This document shows positions 11,469 through 22,853 of a stretch of 64,000 nt of DNA, one piece after another. The position numbers and the translations under genes were made by a program. The notes beneath the pieces are model-generated. The model was given only the letters and a program-made list of their open reading frames with translations, was not told the DNA's origin and made no database searches. This stretch comes from Tridacna crocea. Taxonomy: Eukaryota; Mollusca; Bivalvia; Cardiida; Cardiidae. The DNA is taken from contig OX031070.1 in assembly GCA_943736015.1 (NCBI GenBank), positions 26,929,673 to 26,993,672 of the forward strand, read 5' to 3'. Position 1 is the first letter of the stretch. Each line of letters begins with the position of its first letter.

Positions 11469-11600
11469 CCCATAAAGCCCCTTTCACAATTATAGTTGCC
11501 TTTGTAGCCAGTGTAGATCAAGATCAGGCTGCACAAAGCATGCAGCCTGATCGCTGATATTATGCTGTCGGCTTTGCTGAAACACTGTTTAAACCTTGAA
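11465..11600 (+). mobile_element. TTAA-associated element related to family D, left part
   Basis: Begins TTAACCCATAAAGCCCC on the shared TTAA and contains a palindrome around AGGCTGCACAAAGCATGCAGC typical of family D. The right end was not identified. Confidence 0.55.
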
Positions 11601-12278
11601 ATTGTGATTATTTGGGATATGAAAGTAATTCTGGGGTTTTTTGGTGCTCTTAGAGTAAATAGTTGAACATACTGGGAACATCTTAGCTGATATCTACAGT
11701 ACTTTGATCTGTGGTTTATTCGTTTAGTAAAGAACTCTAAATTTCAACCTACCTGAGAAAAGTTTGCATCAAAAATATTGTTGGAAATCTGGAAAATGCT
11801 TTTATTGCCTGCTTACCTTTTGAATATTTCAATATTAGGTACTTTTGGTACTGCGTTGAAACGGTTGGTATAGGGTGTTTTGAAATTTGAAGACACACGT
11901 ATAAAATCTTATACATGAATAAATTATCACAACCATCAATTCATTACACTGAAAAATAAAGGGGTGAATGCCAAACTACTCTATCTGCATTTTGGAAAAT
12001 TTTATAGGTAGTGGTAAAAATTTCTCATTTCTCTGACAAATATTGTTAGATCTTCTCTGCATATGTTTTGTTGAAATGTGTATATGAATTCAACATCTTA
12101 TATCTGAAGGAAATTATCTTACAGTGCTTTTCAGAGAAATGAGAAGTTTTTTCCCTTCTTCTGTAAAATTTTTCAAATGCTGATGGAATAGTTTAGCATT
12201 CACCTCTTGCCATAATGTTTTCAAAGTGGTCCGTTGCAAATTAGGAAAAAACCCATTCGCAGGGAGAACTTTGAACAG
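11601..12278. other. Unassigned intron sequence
   Basis: Within the last intron. No exon-like ORF or recognised repeat; AT-rich. Confidence 0.4.
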
Positions 12279-12506
12279 TTAACTCTTTACCAAACAACAA
12301 AAATTCATATGCTTAAATTTAAAGCTTTAACAGGGAACAAATGCAGTAAGACTCATAAATTGAAATTTGTCTTTACATGGTAGAAAACCTGAGTAGGAAA
12401 AAGAAGAGAATGCTGGTAACCAGCATTTTCTTCTTTTCCCACAATGTTTTCAACAGCATTCTGCTTTATGGACATTAAAACTAAGTATTGTATAGTAATG
12501 AGTTAA
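12279..12506 (-). mobile_element. Family A MITE with inverted centre
   Basis: Outer arms in minus orientation, but the hairpin tip reads GGTAACC, the plus-orientation form. Confidence 0.88.
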
Positions 12507-12576
12507 ACTAGAGTATGATACATGTATAATGTAAGCAATTATTAAGTCCCAAGTTCTCTGAGCACAAAATGATTAC

Positions 12577-12804
12577 CTAACTCTTTACCAAACAATTCCG
12601 AGTTTTTACGACCCTAAGGAAAAAGCCTTCTGAAAAATTGTTGGAAAAGGAGAAAATGCTGGTAACCAGCATTTTCTCCTTTTTCCACAATGTTTTCTAC
12701 TCTTCCAAAGTCAAGTTTCAATTTTTGAGTCACATTAATTGTGTGGTTTACAAATGCTTTCAGTGTGGGCAAGTCTAAAATTTTAATGTTTGGTAAAGAG
12801 TTAA
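12577..12804 (+). mobile_element. Family A MITE
   Basis: CTAA at the left, TTAA at the right; stem mismatched near its base (AAAAATTGTTGG). Confidence 0.88.
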
Positions 12805-12870
12805 GGTACATGTATTTACATTAAATTTTTCCACATATGAAGAATTACATGGAACACCTACATGCAAACC

Positions 12871-14494
12871 CTGAGAATATGAAAATCTCAAAAGGAGAAA
12901 TACCACAACTTAGATCCCAAGTTTATGAAAATCTCAAAAAGAGATACCACCACTAAGAACCCCAGTATATAAAAATCTCGGTAAGAGATACCACAAGTAA
13001 GACCCTTAGTATATGAAATCGCAATGAGAGATACCACAACTTAGATCACACGTATATGAAAATCACAAAAAGAGATACCACAACTTAGATCCTGAGTTAT
13101 GAAAATCTCAATAAGAGATACCACAACTAAGACCCCCAGTATATACAAATCTTAATAAGAGATACCACAACTAAGCCCCCAAGTTTATGACAATCTTAAT
13201 AAGAGATACCACAACTATGACCCTGAGTATATGAAAATCTCAATAAGAGATACCACAACTAAGACCCCCAGTATATGAAAATCTCGATACGAGATACCAC
13301 AACAAAGACCTAAAGTTTATGAAAATCTTGATACGAGATACCACAACAAACACCTAAAGTTTATGAAAATCTCGTTACGAGATACCACAACAAAGACACC
13401 CAGTACATGAAAATCTTGTTATAAGATACCACAACAAAGACCTAAAGTATATGAAAATCTTAATTAGAGATACCACAACAAAGACCCAAAGTATATGAAA
13501 ATCTCAATTAGAGGTACCACAACAAAGACCCCCCGTTTATGAAAATCTGAATAAGAGATACCACAAATAAGACCCTCATATATGAAAATCTTAATAAGAG
13601 ATACCACAACTTAGACCCGAGTTTATGAAAATCTCAATAAGAGATACCACAACTTAAACCCCGAGTAAGTTAAAAATCTCAGAGATACCACAACTAAGAC
13701 CCCGACTAAGTGAAAATCTCATTTAGAGATACCACAACTAAGACCCCTAGTTTGTGAAAATCTCAATAAGAGATACCATAACTTAGATCCCTAGTTTGTG
13801 AAAATCTCCATCAATAAGAGATACCTCGACACAGACCCCCGAGTAAGTGAAAATCTCAATAAGAGATACCACAAATAAGACCCCCAAGTTTGTGAAAATC
13901 TGAATAAGAAATACCACAACTAAGACCCCGAGTATGTGAAAACCTCAATTAAAGATACCACAACTTAGACCCCGAGTATGTGAGAATCTCATTATGAGAT
14001 ATTGGTACCACAACTAAGACCCCGAGTATATGAGAATCTCAATTGGAGATAGTACAACTTAGACTTCAGTATACGAGAATCCCAATTTAGAGATACCACA
14101 AAAAACTTAGACCCTGAGTATATGAGAATCTCAATAAAAGATGCCACAACTTAGACCCAGAGTATATGAAAATCTCAATAACAGATACCATAACTGAGAT
14201 CTGAGTGTATGAAAATCTCAATTAGAGATACCAAAACTTAGACCCCCAGTATATGAAAATCTCATTAAGAGATACCAAAACCCAGTATATGAAAATCTCA
14301 TGAAGAGATACCAAAACTTAGACCCCCAGTATATGAAAATCTCAGTAAGAGATACCACAACTAAGACCCCGAGTATATGAAAATCTCAGTAAGAGATACC
14401 ATAACTTAGACCCTGAGTGTGTGAAAATCTCAATTAGAGATACCACAACTATGACCCAAAGTTTATGAAAATCTCAATTAGAGATACCACAACA
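12871..14494 (+). repeat. Minisatellite, ~43-46 bp unit, about 36 copies
   Basis: The unit resembles TATATGAAAATCTCAATAAG followed by AGATACCACAACTAAGACCC. Each contains a small inverted repeat, ATCTC-N5-GAGAT. Copies are diverged by substitutions and small indels, so the array is old. Some neighbouring variants change both sides of the inverted repeat together (13369-13383 versus 13413-13427). It lies wholly in the last intron of the minus-strand gene. Spacers are not unique and the repeats not uniform, so it is not a CRISPR array. Confidence 0.95.
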
Positions 14495-14724
14495 AAAAAA
14501 ATACTAGCAGCTTGATGATATATGACTGAATCATGTAAACATCATTCTTACTCTAGAAGATAAATTATAATGTAATACTTAGTTAATTTTAAAGTCTGAA
14601 AGATGGTACTATTTCTTATGGAAGTTGAACCTATGGCAACAGACTTTATTGATCTATTTTACCATTACCGTACAGAACAACGGCCCACTGGGTAAAAGAG
14701 GTATCATGCATCACTGTGATGCAC

Positions 14725-14926
14725 TATTCCTTTCCCAAACAACAAATTTTAGACTCTTCCAAAATAAGAGCATCTGCAGACCACAAATTCAGAATTTGAA
14801 CAAATCAGCTTTAGCTCTCTGAAGGGTAGTAGAAAACACTGATGGAAAAGGAGAAAATGCTGGTTACCAGCATTTTCTCCTTTTCACACCAGGGTTGTAA
14901 AACCAGGGATTGTTTGGTAATGGGCT
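14725..14926 (-). mobile_element. Family A MITE, partly deleted
   Basis: R end (CCCAAACAACAAATTTTAG) and palindrome tip present; part of the L-side stem is deleted. Confidence 0.78.
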
Positions 14927-15929
14927 GTACCAAACAGTTCATCATATAATAATGGATCTGTAAAACCCTTATATAAAACCCGTTAGAATGTCCTTTGACA
15001 TGCAAAAACTTTTTTTAAAAAAACTAGCAAAAAGTTCAGCCTGTGTGAACTACATGTATGTGTTTTGTGTACATACAGTTGGTGACTTTTGATTTTTTTG
15101 ATTTTTTTTTTTTTTTTTTTGAAAAAGGAAACACAGCACATTATGAATATATTCCAACAGTATTTATAAAACATTAGAAGAAAAAAAAATACTCCTTTTA
15201 AAAAGACAACTTCTGGAGTTTTTAACTTGTGTCTGTCTGTCAAAGACCATGTAATGATATTACTAAGGACAGTATGAGAACAAGTTAGTTTGTATCTCCC
15301 TAGATAATTACAGGGCCAAATATTGGAAAAACTGGAAAAGAAAAGTTGCAGTTGGAAGCATTGGGTATAGAAAGGTCCAAATGAAATATGTAGCAGTGGC
15401 AATGAGGGCATGTAAAGTACCAGTCCTCTGACATAAATTGTTGAAAATACTGTAAAACAAAACTTATTTGTAAAACTGCACTTGTGAATACATGAGAATA
15501 GTATCAATTGCATATTAGACAAAAATTAAGCCATGCATGTTACTGGAGCACAAAGCTTTGCTTATTATTTCAAAAACCAGCTGTAATATCAATCATGTTA
15601 GAGTCATGCATTTATTAACTCAATCAGCCAAAGTTACATTCTGGCACTGGACTCAAAATGATGAGCAAGTCAGAATCATGCTATCAGCCAATCAGTAATT
15701 TTCCAAAGCTTGCAAAACAGCCAATCATAAGTTTGTTTGAGCTTACACAACAATCAGTCAACTTAGATATGCCTGGAACTCACCCTAGAAGCTCTCCGAT
15801 TAGACCTAGCTCTATTAACTGAGCTAAATATTCTTCAGAGCTGTAAATTATCATATCACTCTGTTCATCAAAATTGACAGGTTATGCTTTATATACCAAT
15901 TTAAAATTAAATGTTGCAAACTTAGCTGT
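14927..15929. other. Unassigned intron sequence with T-run
   Basis: Contains a T-run at about 15093-15120. The long minus-strand ORF at 14983-15522 includes a poly-lysine stretch from this run and shows no family resemblance, so it is not called as a gene. Confidence 0.45.
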
Positions 15930-17008
15930 CTACCAATTCACTCATCCAACAGTTTGCAGATGACAAAACAAAATGAGCCTCAAATGCTGGGATATATCTC
16001 TCAGAGGCTAGAAAGCATTGCCAAACACAGAGAAAACTAGAGCTGTCACTAAATGTGACTTAATACCCCCGCAAGCACTTTGACAGAAACAGGCAATTAC
16101 TAGTATTTTGCAGACAGACATACACTCAGACAAACAGACGGACACACACACAGACAGGCTGATTCCAGTATACCCATGAAAACATTCGTGTTGCAAGGGT
16201 ATAATAAAGCTTACAAATTTTCCTTTTCCCACAAAGCCCTAATTTTGTACACTATAGTTAAAGATGCAGTGTTGCATCCAGGATGACTTCAGAGAGGGGG
16301 AGATCCCCCATCATATTATAAAAATGGGGGGAGTGAACAATTCTAGTGCACCACAGATAAAACTTATCTAAATTAACTTTATTTAGCATGAATATAACTT
16401 TGAGATTATATAGCATATTTACCTTTGAAAAAAGAAAATATCAATACCGTCTTGAAAAAGTCCGTAATATGTTTAGGTGGCATAATCCAGGAGAACTGAT
16501 GAATTTAAATATATTCCGCGTTCAAATTTGGTACACAATTTAATCCTACACGTGTTGAAATTACTACCGGGGTATTGCTCAATAGCACATATCCCAATAC
16601 AAGTCAATTACGTAATCCGAAGAATTGAACAATGCCATGTATCCCTCTTGTCGATTACGTCATACGGGTATTTCCCCAAAAAGTTATCGGTTAACTGGTT
16701 TAAGTGAAATTGTAGACTGTTATGGTTACGACCTTATTTCGCTACAAAACTGATATGCGGGTTATTATTTTTGGCAGGAATCGAGTACACGCAGCGTTTT
16801 CCATACATGTAAAATACAATTTTGTTGCGCACTGACTATTACAGAGCGGGGGATTATATCCGTTTCTGCGGGAGTTGCCACCCGAGAAAATCTAAAATTG
16901 CGGGATTTAAAGTAAAAAAAGCGGGATTTGCGCGATCGCACGCCCTGGATGCAACACTGAAGATGACCCTAAAAAGCTCCCAAAACCAAGATAATTGAAT
17001 TGAATTAG
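15930..17008 (-). mobile_element. Decayed family A copy carrying two nested insertions
   Basis: R-side remnants (CAACAGTTTGCAGATGACAA) precede an insertion at ~16034-16208 that starts AGAGCTGTCACTAAATGTGA, contains a GACA/CAGA-rich microsatellite and ends AAGGGTATAATAA. TTTTCCTTTTCCCACAA then resumes, followed by the hAT-like element at 16267. Confidence 0.5.
16267..16959. mobile_element. hAT-like non-autonomous element 1
   Basis: Perfect 16-bp inverted termini (CAGTGTTGCATCCAGG and its complement). A 6-bp target duplication AAGATG occupies 16261-16266 and 16960-16965. CAGTG termini suggest the hAT superfamily, though hAT duplications are usually 8 bp. No transposase ORF. Confidence 0.8.
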
Positions 17009-17237
17009 TTAAACCTTAACCATACATTCCCTGGTTTTTATGACACTGAGGATAAAGACTTTTGAAAACATTGTGGGAAAAGGAGAAAATGCTGGTAATC
17101 AGCATTTTCTCCTTTTCTCACAATGTTTTCTACCCTGCTGGAAACAAATTTCTATTTTTGAGTCATGTTTATTTTGTCCTCTGCAAGTGCTTTCAATTTG
17201 ATAAACTCGAAAGTTTGGTCGTTTGGTAATGGGTTAA
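17009..17237 (+). mobile_element. Family A MITE
   Basis: TTAA at both ends, full length; tip GGTAATC. Confidence 0.92.
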
Positions 17238-17311
17238 TAATATATTATTCATATAACATATTTCTGCAAATGAAGAAAATGCACATTGCAATAATCTCAA
17301 AAAGTATTCTT

Positions 17312-17538
17312 TTAACCCTTTACCCAACCACAAAATTTTAGACTAGTCCAAATTAATGCATTTGCAGATGTCAAAATGAATGAGAATAAAGAATTCGATT
17401 TGTTTTATGAAGGAAAGAAAACATTGTGGGAAAAAGAGAAAATGCTGGTTACCAGCATTTTCTCCTTTTCCTCCAATGTTTTCAAAAGGCTTCTTTCACA
17501 GAGATGTTATTAGTTGGGATTGTGTGGTAAAGAGTTAA
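17312..17538 (-). mobile_element. Family A MITE, 3' of exon h
   Basis: TTAA at both ends. It ends 90 bp beyond the splice donor of exon h. Confidence 0.92.
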
Positions 17539-17628
17539 ACTGTCTCATGTTTGCTGTTTGCAAAATCAAATGACGAATCTGTATGAAAATAAGACTTAAA
17601 AACAGACCAGAAAATCATAAATACATAC

Positions 17629-17792
17629 ACATATTTTGGGTACAGAACTCTCTCTGCGTATGCTGCCATTCCTGCAAACAGTTTAAAATCTACCTTTGTT
17701 TGTTCATCGACATCCAGAAGTTTGAGTATGTCTTGTATTTGATCTGATGTGATTGTGTTTACTAGCACTTCTTTTAATGTTTTATCTAGGTC
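17629..17792 (-). CDS. Exon h: degenerate EF-hand-like segment
   Basis: Acceptor TTTTATTACAG; donor GTATGT, which I chose over an adjacent GTGTAT because only this choice joins the final exon in frame (split Val). It encodes 54 codons beginning DLDKTLKEVLVNTI. A helix (SDQIQDILKLL), a loop DVDEQTKVDFKL and a second helix (FAGMAAYAERV) resemble an EF-hand. The loop lacks the usual Gly at position 6 and has Leu instead of Glu at position 12, so calcium binding is doubtful. Family A MITEs flank the exon on both sides (17312-17538 and 17821-18049). Confidence 0.9.
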
Positions 17793-17820
17793 CTGTAATA
17801 AAAAAAGTAGCAAATATAGA

Positions 17821-18049
17821 TTAACCCTTTACCACACAATGACGACTTTTAACGACCCTGGGAAAGAAGCCTTTTGAAAACATTTTGGGAAAAGGAGAAA
17901 ATGCTGGCAAACAGCATTTTCTCCTTTTCCCAAAATGTTTTCTAATCCATCATAAAATGATTGCACTGTTTGAGCCACATTGAAATTGTCGTCTGCAAAT
18001 GTTTTCAATTTGGACAAGGCTTGAATTTTGTTGTATGGTAAAGGGTTAA
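17821..18049 (+). mobile_element. Family A MITE abutting the acceptor of exon h
   Basis: Its left TTAA lies 26 bp from the AG of the exon h acceptor. The stem reads CATTTTGGG at the left and CCCAAAATG at the right, a matched change in both arms relative to the reference. Confidence 0.92.
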
Positions 18050-18787
18050 CTCTACCAAATATTCTTACAACAGTATGACTCTGAGGAAGAAATTCATAGA
18101 AAACATGCCATCCATCTCCCCTTAAACAAAAGGGGGGGGGGGGGGCCCTGAATATTGCTATCCAGAAAATTGTTCTTATCAAATACTGCCCCATTTTAAA
18201 TTAGCACACAGGAAATTTGCCACCCAAAAAGGTTGCCACAAAGGAAAATATATAAGACATAGTTATAGGATATGAGTTGGCATTTTTTAGATAAAATTCT
18301 ATTGAATCAATCTCGAAAAATGAAAAAAAGTTACCAAGCCAGCCTCTGTTGAGCTTAGTAACATTTTTGTACACAAGTTTGATAAAATTTCTATCTCAAA
18401 AGCCATGGGATGTCAGATTCTTTTAACTATATAAGAGTATTTTAGGAGTTAAAGGTCAGAATAAGGCAAAAGTAGTCATTCAGATGTGGTAATTGTCATA
18501 CATAAAACCTGAAGCAGTTCTCTGAAAGATCTATAGAAAGATGTCAAATTATGACGTCACACAATGCTTGTTTTAATTCATATTGTGTAATATGAGAAAA
18601 TTTCTCGTAAATATAATATATGTGCACTAAAAACAAGGGAAGCTCTGTGATAAATAACAATCAATGAACCATTAACAGTGACAGACTGTAATTTACACTT
18701 GTTGTTGTCTTACCTTTCAATCCAGGTATATCATACCAAGAATTATGAAAATATGAAATGAAAAAGTATAAAAAATACAAATAATAC
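18050..18787. other. Unassigned intron sequence
   Basis: Intron between exons g and h. Apart from the poly-G tract no recognised element. Confidence 0.4.
18132..18146 (+). repeat. Poly-G tract
   Basis: Run of about 14 G; length uncertain. Confidence 0.75.
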
Positions 18788-18903
18788 CTTAAAGACTATA
18801 GTTTGTGATTTTTCCTTGTTTTTTAGGAATATTTTTTGGTACAGGTTATATCTACGTGATGTAATGATGCAGTACTTCTTCACATATTCTTGCGGTGTCA
18901 TAT
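18788..18903 (-). CDS. Exon g: conserved-looking Tyr-rich basic segment
   Basis: Acceptor TCTCATTTCAG, donor GTATTA. Two bases complete the split Asn, then 38 codons begin MTPQEYVKKYCIITSRRYNL and end KSQTIVFK, phase 0. The density of aromatic and basic residues and the lack of low complexity mark a structured domain. A dispersed repeat (family F) begins about 15 bp upstream of the acceptor, so almost all of the upstream intron signal region is repeat-derived. Confidence 0.88.
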
Positions 18904-18918
18904 CTGAAATGAGAATAA

Positions 18919-19377
18919 TGTTCTTTATTTCATGCTTTCTGGTAGGATATTGAGAAATAGCAGTGAAAACATTTTTCGATCTTACACTGGTACCACCAGT
19001 GAAAATACCGATTTTCATGTGCTTGTGGCCAAGGTTAATCATGCATGCCTCGCAACGAGATGGAAATATGACATCATCTACCTTCTCATGGTTGACGTAA
19101 TATTGTAATGCATTGCTATGAGGGAGGGGTACACCACGGGGAATAAGGGAAAAGAATTGTACTTGATTTTGATAAAGCTCCCCCAAGAAAGGGTTAAAAG
19201 CATGAAATAAATAGAGTATTTGTTTTTTTCGGTGAAAGATCGAAATTTATTTCATCTCGTGAACACCATAGGTAATATTTTTGCTCGTGGCTGTGCCACT
19301 TGTAAAAAAATTACTGATGGTGGGTGTCCAATTGATGAAATAAATTTCGATCTGTCACCGAAAAAAACAAATATCCT
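18919..19377 (+). mobile_element. Dispersed foldback repeat family F, copy 1
   Basis: A unique part (TATTTCATGCTTTCTGGTAG to AAAGGGTTAAAAGCATGAAA) is followed by an inverted repeat at ~19217-19372 whose arms start CGGTGAAAGATCGAAATTTA. Copies also at 27527-27935 and, inverted, 30862-31325. Confidence 0.72.
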
Positions 19378-19384
19378 CTTTTTC

Positions 19385-19926
19385 TTTATTTCTGTATAGT
19401 GTAAGTAGCCCCCATTTCCCAGAGCCAAGTTTCTCGACGGATCAAAATTTCGCGAACAATTTTTGAAGAGGGTAACTCTGTGAAATTATTTCAAAATCTG
19501 ACAAGCTGTTTCAGAGAAGAAGAATTTCTAAGAATTCCTTCATTTCACTAGAGTTACATTTTTTGGACGGATCAAAATTTCACAAACAATTTTTGAAAAG
19601 GGTAACCCAAAGATCATACATGTGAAATTATTTCAAAATCTGACCAGCGGTTTCAGAGGAGAAGATTTTTAAAGAATTTCCTAGAAAATTCCATTTGGTT
19701 GCCATGGCAACCAGAGTTTTTTGATGGAATCAAATTCTGTTAACAATTTTTACAGAGGACCTCCCAAGGAACATTCCAGCCAAGTTTGGTCAAAATTGGC
19801 CCAGCAGTTTAGGAGGACTTGATGTTTAAAGAATTGTTGATGACACACGACGCACTGATGCAAGAGGGACACCGGATGATCCTAAAAGCTCCCCTTGAGC
19901 ATGTTGTGCTCAGGTGACCTAAAAAT
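19385..19926 (+). mobile_element. Composite repeat I, 5'-truncated copy
   Basis: Carries the same monomers (TCAAAATTTCGCGAACAA, TTTCAGAGAAGAAG), the GCCATGGCAACCAGAG module and the 3' end GAGCATGTTGTGCTC followed by CCTAAAAA. It seems to preserve the 3' hairpin better than the copy at 2514. Confidence 0.65.
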
Positions 19927-20039
19927 GATGGTAACAATTTTCTTTTCCAATCATGAAATCATAAGCTTTTTTCTTCCAGGTTGTTAAATCACCAGACTGT
20001 CTGGTAGAGAGTTCATGACCTTGGTCGACCACAACTTAC

Positions 20040-20136
20040 TTTCCAACTTCTTCATGTCCATGGGAAGCTCAAACCTGCTGGCCTGCTGTGACAACGCCAA
20101 ACGACCTTGAATCCAGGATTTGATCTGGGTCTGTCT
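20040..20136 (-). CDS. Exon f: helical segment
   Basis: Acceptor CATATTACAG, donor GTAAGT. It has 32 codons plus one base (A) that completes an Asn with exon g. It starts RQTQIKSWIQGRLALSQQAS and ends MDMKKLE. Trp and regularly spaced hydrophobic residues suggest an amphipathic helix. Its phase agrees with both neighbours. Confidence 0.85.
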
Positions 20137-20454
20137 CTGTAATATGAAATACTACTTTGGAAAAGCTCTGAAGTTTTGCAGACAATCTAGTCAAATAGCA
20201 TTCTGATCTTAGCCCTAACAGCACCAAAAGAATCAAACAAAGATTTAAGTCTTGAAATAAGAGTAAAATAAGTACAGTTTCAAGGCTGCCCAATGTCTCA
20301 GCAAGGCAGAGAGTGTAAATCAAAGAGCAAACTGCACATTTTGCGCGGTATAATCTTTTTTACATTGGCTTCAAGGGCATCTATAGTCACTTTAACTCTT
20401 TACCACTTCAAAATTTCAGATTTTTCAGTATTGCAGGAATTTACTGAACACAAC

Positions 20455-20682
20455 TTAACTGTTTCCCAAACGACAAAATTTTAGGCTGGTCTGAATTGAA
20501 AGCACTTGTAGACGACAAAATTAATGTTACTCAAAAAGCAAAATTTGTTTCCAGTGGGCAAGAAAACGTTGTGGAAAAGGAGAAAATGCTGGTTACCAGC
20601 ATTTTCCCCTTTTCCCACGATGTTTTCAAAAGGCTTCTCTCTCAGGGCCGTAAAAACCAGGGATTGTTTGGTAGAGGGTTAA
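20455..20682 (-). mobile_element. Family A MITE
   Basis: TTAA at both ends; an L/R-mixed fragment of another copy precedes it (20394-20454). Confidence 0.88.
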
Positions 20683-20719
20683 ATATATTTTTTGTAAAAT
20701 AATATTTCTAGTTAAGCAG

Positions 20720-20811
20720 GTAGATATTATGGAAAAAAGAGAAAATGCTGATAACCAGTATCCTCAACTCTCAGGGTCATTAAAACTTGGAATTATGTTG
20801 TAATGATTTAA
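20720..20811 (-). mobile_element. Family A MITE, half copy
   Basis: Only the tip (GCTGATAACCAG) and L half remain; it shares TTAA 20808-20811 with the next copy. Confidence 0.7.
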
Positions 20812-21036
20812 CCCATTACCACACAATCCCTACTTTTGATGCCCCTAAGAAAGAAGCTTTTAGAAAACATTGTGGGAAAATGAGAAAATGCTGGTAACCA
20901 GCATTTTCTCCTTTTCCCACAATGTTTTCTACCGTTCACAAGACAAATTACAAATTTTCAGTCCATTTTACTTTGTCGTCTGCAAATGCTTTCGATTTGG
21001 ACAAACCTAAAATTTTATCGTTCGATAGTGAGTTAA
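20808..21036 (+). mobile_element. Family A MITE, complete
   Basis: TTAA at both ends. It lies in the intron between exons e and f. Confidence 0.92.
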
Positions 21037-21174
21037 AGAATAACATACACTGAACAATTATGGTCTAACACATAAGTACTAAGTCTTCAGAAAACATTGT
21101 AACATAAGGTAGAATATGTAAGAGGTAATGGGTTGATTATGTTCTTGATAAACAAGTTACAAAACACTACTTAC

Positions 21175-21261
21175 TTTATTTGTATCATCGCTGCCATTAG
21201 TATCCATAGTTGACCAATCTATCTCACTCCTTATCTGACGATTTTGTTCATTTAATAATTC
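21175..21261 (-). CDS. Exon e: start of the folded C-terminal region
   Basis: Acceptor TATTTTCAG, donor GTAAGTAG. It has 29 codons, phase 0 to 0, starting ELLNEQNRQIRSEIDW and ending in an acidic stretch, DTNGSDDTNK. The first half is predicted helical from its spacing of hydrophobic and charged residues; the second half looks like a loop. Confidence 0.82.
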
Positions 21262-21439
21262 CTGAAAATAACATGACACAAGTCACATTTTATATACAAA
21301 TAGTAGTATTTAGTATGAATTTTTTAAATTCCTGCCTGTATCAATTTGTTTGCACAAAATGCTCCCCATTTCATTCTTCAAATAATTCTTTTTTCTAGAC
21401 CTGTAAAACTGTGTTAGAACAACCGAAATTTCATATATT

Positions 21440-21669
21440 TTAACTCTTTACCACACAATCCAGTATTTTAACAACCCTGAAAAAGAAGCCTTTTTGAAAG
21501 CAGTGTATGAAAAGAAGAAAATGCTGGTAACCAGCATTTTCTCCCTTTCCTACAATGCTTTCTACCCTTGTCAAAACAAATTTCAATTTTTGAGCCATAT
21601 TTATTTTGTTGTCTGCAAATGCTTTCAATTTGGACTGATCTGCAATTTTGTCGTTTGGTAAAGAGTTTA
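21440..21669 (+). mobile_element. Family A MITE
   Basis: Left TTAA; the right site is mutated to TTTA and abuts the next copy. Confidence 0.88.
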
Positions 21670-21894
21670 CCCATTACCACACAATCCCTACTTTTGACGA
21701 CCCCGAGAAGGAAGCTTATAGAAAACATTGTGGGAAAAGGAGAAAATGCTGGTAATCAGCATTTTCTCCTTTTCCCACAATGTTTTCTATCCTTCACAAA
21801 ATAACTTTCAAATTTTCAGTCATTTTTATTTTGTCGTCTGCAAATGCTTTCGATTTGGACAAACCTGAATTTTTGTTGTTTGGTAATGAGTTAA
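21667..21894 (+). mobile_element. Family A MITE, intact stem
   Basis: Starts at the TTTA junction and ends in TTAA, 76 bp beyond the splice donor of exon d. Confidence 0.9.
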
Positions 21895-21970
21895 GGAAAT
21901 AAATAAAGCTAGATATTCATTGGATAATTTATCTGTGACATCATTAAAACTAACCAATCAAATCACTTAC

Positions 21971-22118
21971 AATAGGATCTAGAGTTTTTGACTGCTCATC
22001 CTCCACTTCGATTAAATGCCGCTTTGGTTTTGACTTTTCTTTTCTGCTCCTCTTCTCCGTATCTGCTGATGAAGGTAACTCTGGAACTTTGAGTTCTAAT
22101 TTAGAGTCTGGCTTCTCA
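21971..22118 (-). CDS. Exon d: Lys/Glu-rich linker
   Basis: Acceptor CTGTTTTTTCAG, donor GTAAGTG. One base completes the split Ser, then 49 codons follow, starting EKPDSKLELKVPEL, with a highly basic middle (EKRSRKEKSKPKRH, a possible nuclear-localisation-like patch) and ending EDEQSKTLDPI. It ends in phase 0. It is separated from exon c by the 20.6-kb intron; the fit of the split codon supports the join but does not exclude a skipped exon. Confidence 0.82.
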
Positions 22119-22384
22119 CTGAAAAAACAGTAATACCTCAACTCTTATAGCATACTTCACAACTAAAGTTTCATATGCAGCAAGTACAGATCAAGATGTG
22201 AATTTCATGCCCTTCCTTTCAAAGAAAATTCTCAGTCTTTGATTCTCACCTGATTTGTTGTCTGTAAATATTTTCAATTTGGCGAAGTCTAAAGTTCTGC
22301 AGGTACAGAGGTTATAAACAAATTGATCAATCAATACTTGAGAGGTATGAGAATTGGCAACTTGTTCACTATAAGCCTCTGTCT

Positions 22385-22614
22385 TTAACTCTTTACTACA
22401 CAATCCCAACTTTCAACGACCATGAGGAAGAAGTCTTTAGAAAACATTGTAGGAAAAGGAGAAAATGCTGGTAATCAGCATTTTCTCCTTTTCCCACAAT
22501 GTTTTCTAGCCTTCAATAGACAAATTTCAATTTTTTAATTACGTTTATTTTGTCGTCTTCAAATGTTTTCAATTTGGACAAATGCAAACCTTTGTCGTTT
22601 GATAAAGCGTTCAC
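22385..22614 (+). mobile_element. Family A MITE
   Basis: Left TTAA; right end GATAAAGCGTTCAC abuts the next copy. Confidence 0.88.
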
Positions 22615-22853
22615 TCTTTACCAGGTGTGAGAAATCTTCTGCAGATGACAGAAATGAAAACTTGTTCAAAATGAAAACATTTGCTGATATCTCATGCAGC
22701 TTGAATGATAGGAGATGGCCTAGACAGGACAGAAAACATTGTGGGACAAGGAGAAAATGCTGGTTACCTGCATTTTCTCCTTTTCCCATGATGTTTTCAA
22801 GGGCTACCTTCTGAAGGATCATGTAAAATACAGGATGGTTGGGTAGGGGATTA
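22611..22853 (-). mobile_element. Family A MITE, diverged R half
   Basis: Contains a short internal duplication in the R half (two AAAATGAAAAC/GAAATGAAAAC motifs); right end GGGGATTAG. Confidence 0.75.

Noticed and set aside
12871-14494. CRISPR-like array
   Set aside because: Units are 43-46 bp, diverged, without unique spacers or cas genes, and lie inside a eukaryotic intron; it is a minisatellite.
14983-15522. 179-residue minus-strand ORF
   Set aside because: Longest ORF in the window, but low in complexity, with a poly-Lys stretch from a T-run, no recognisable domain and no splice or repeat support.
17829-18194. 121-residue minus-strand ORF
   Set aside because: Consists of a family A MITE plus a poly-G tract; not a gene.
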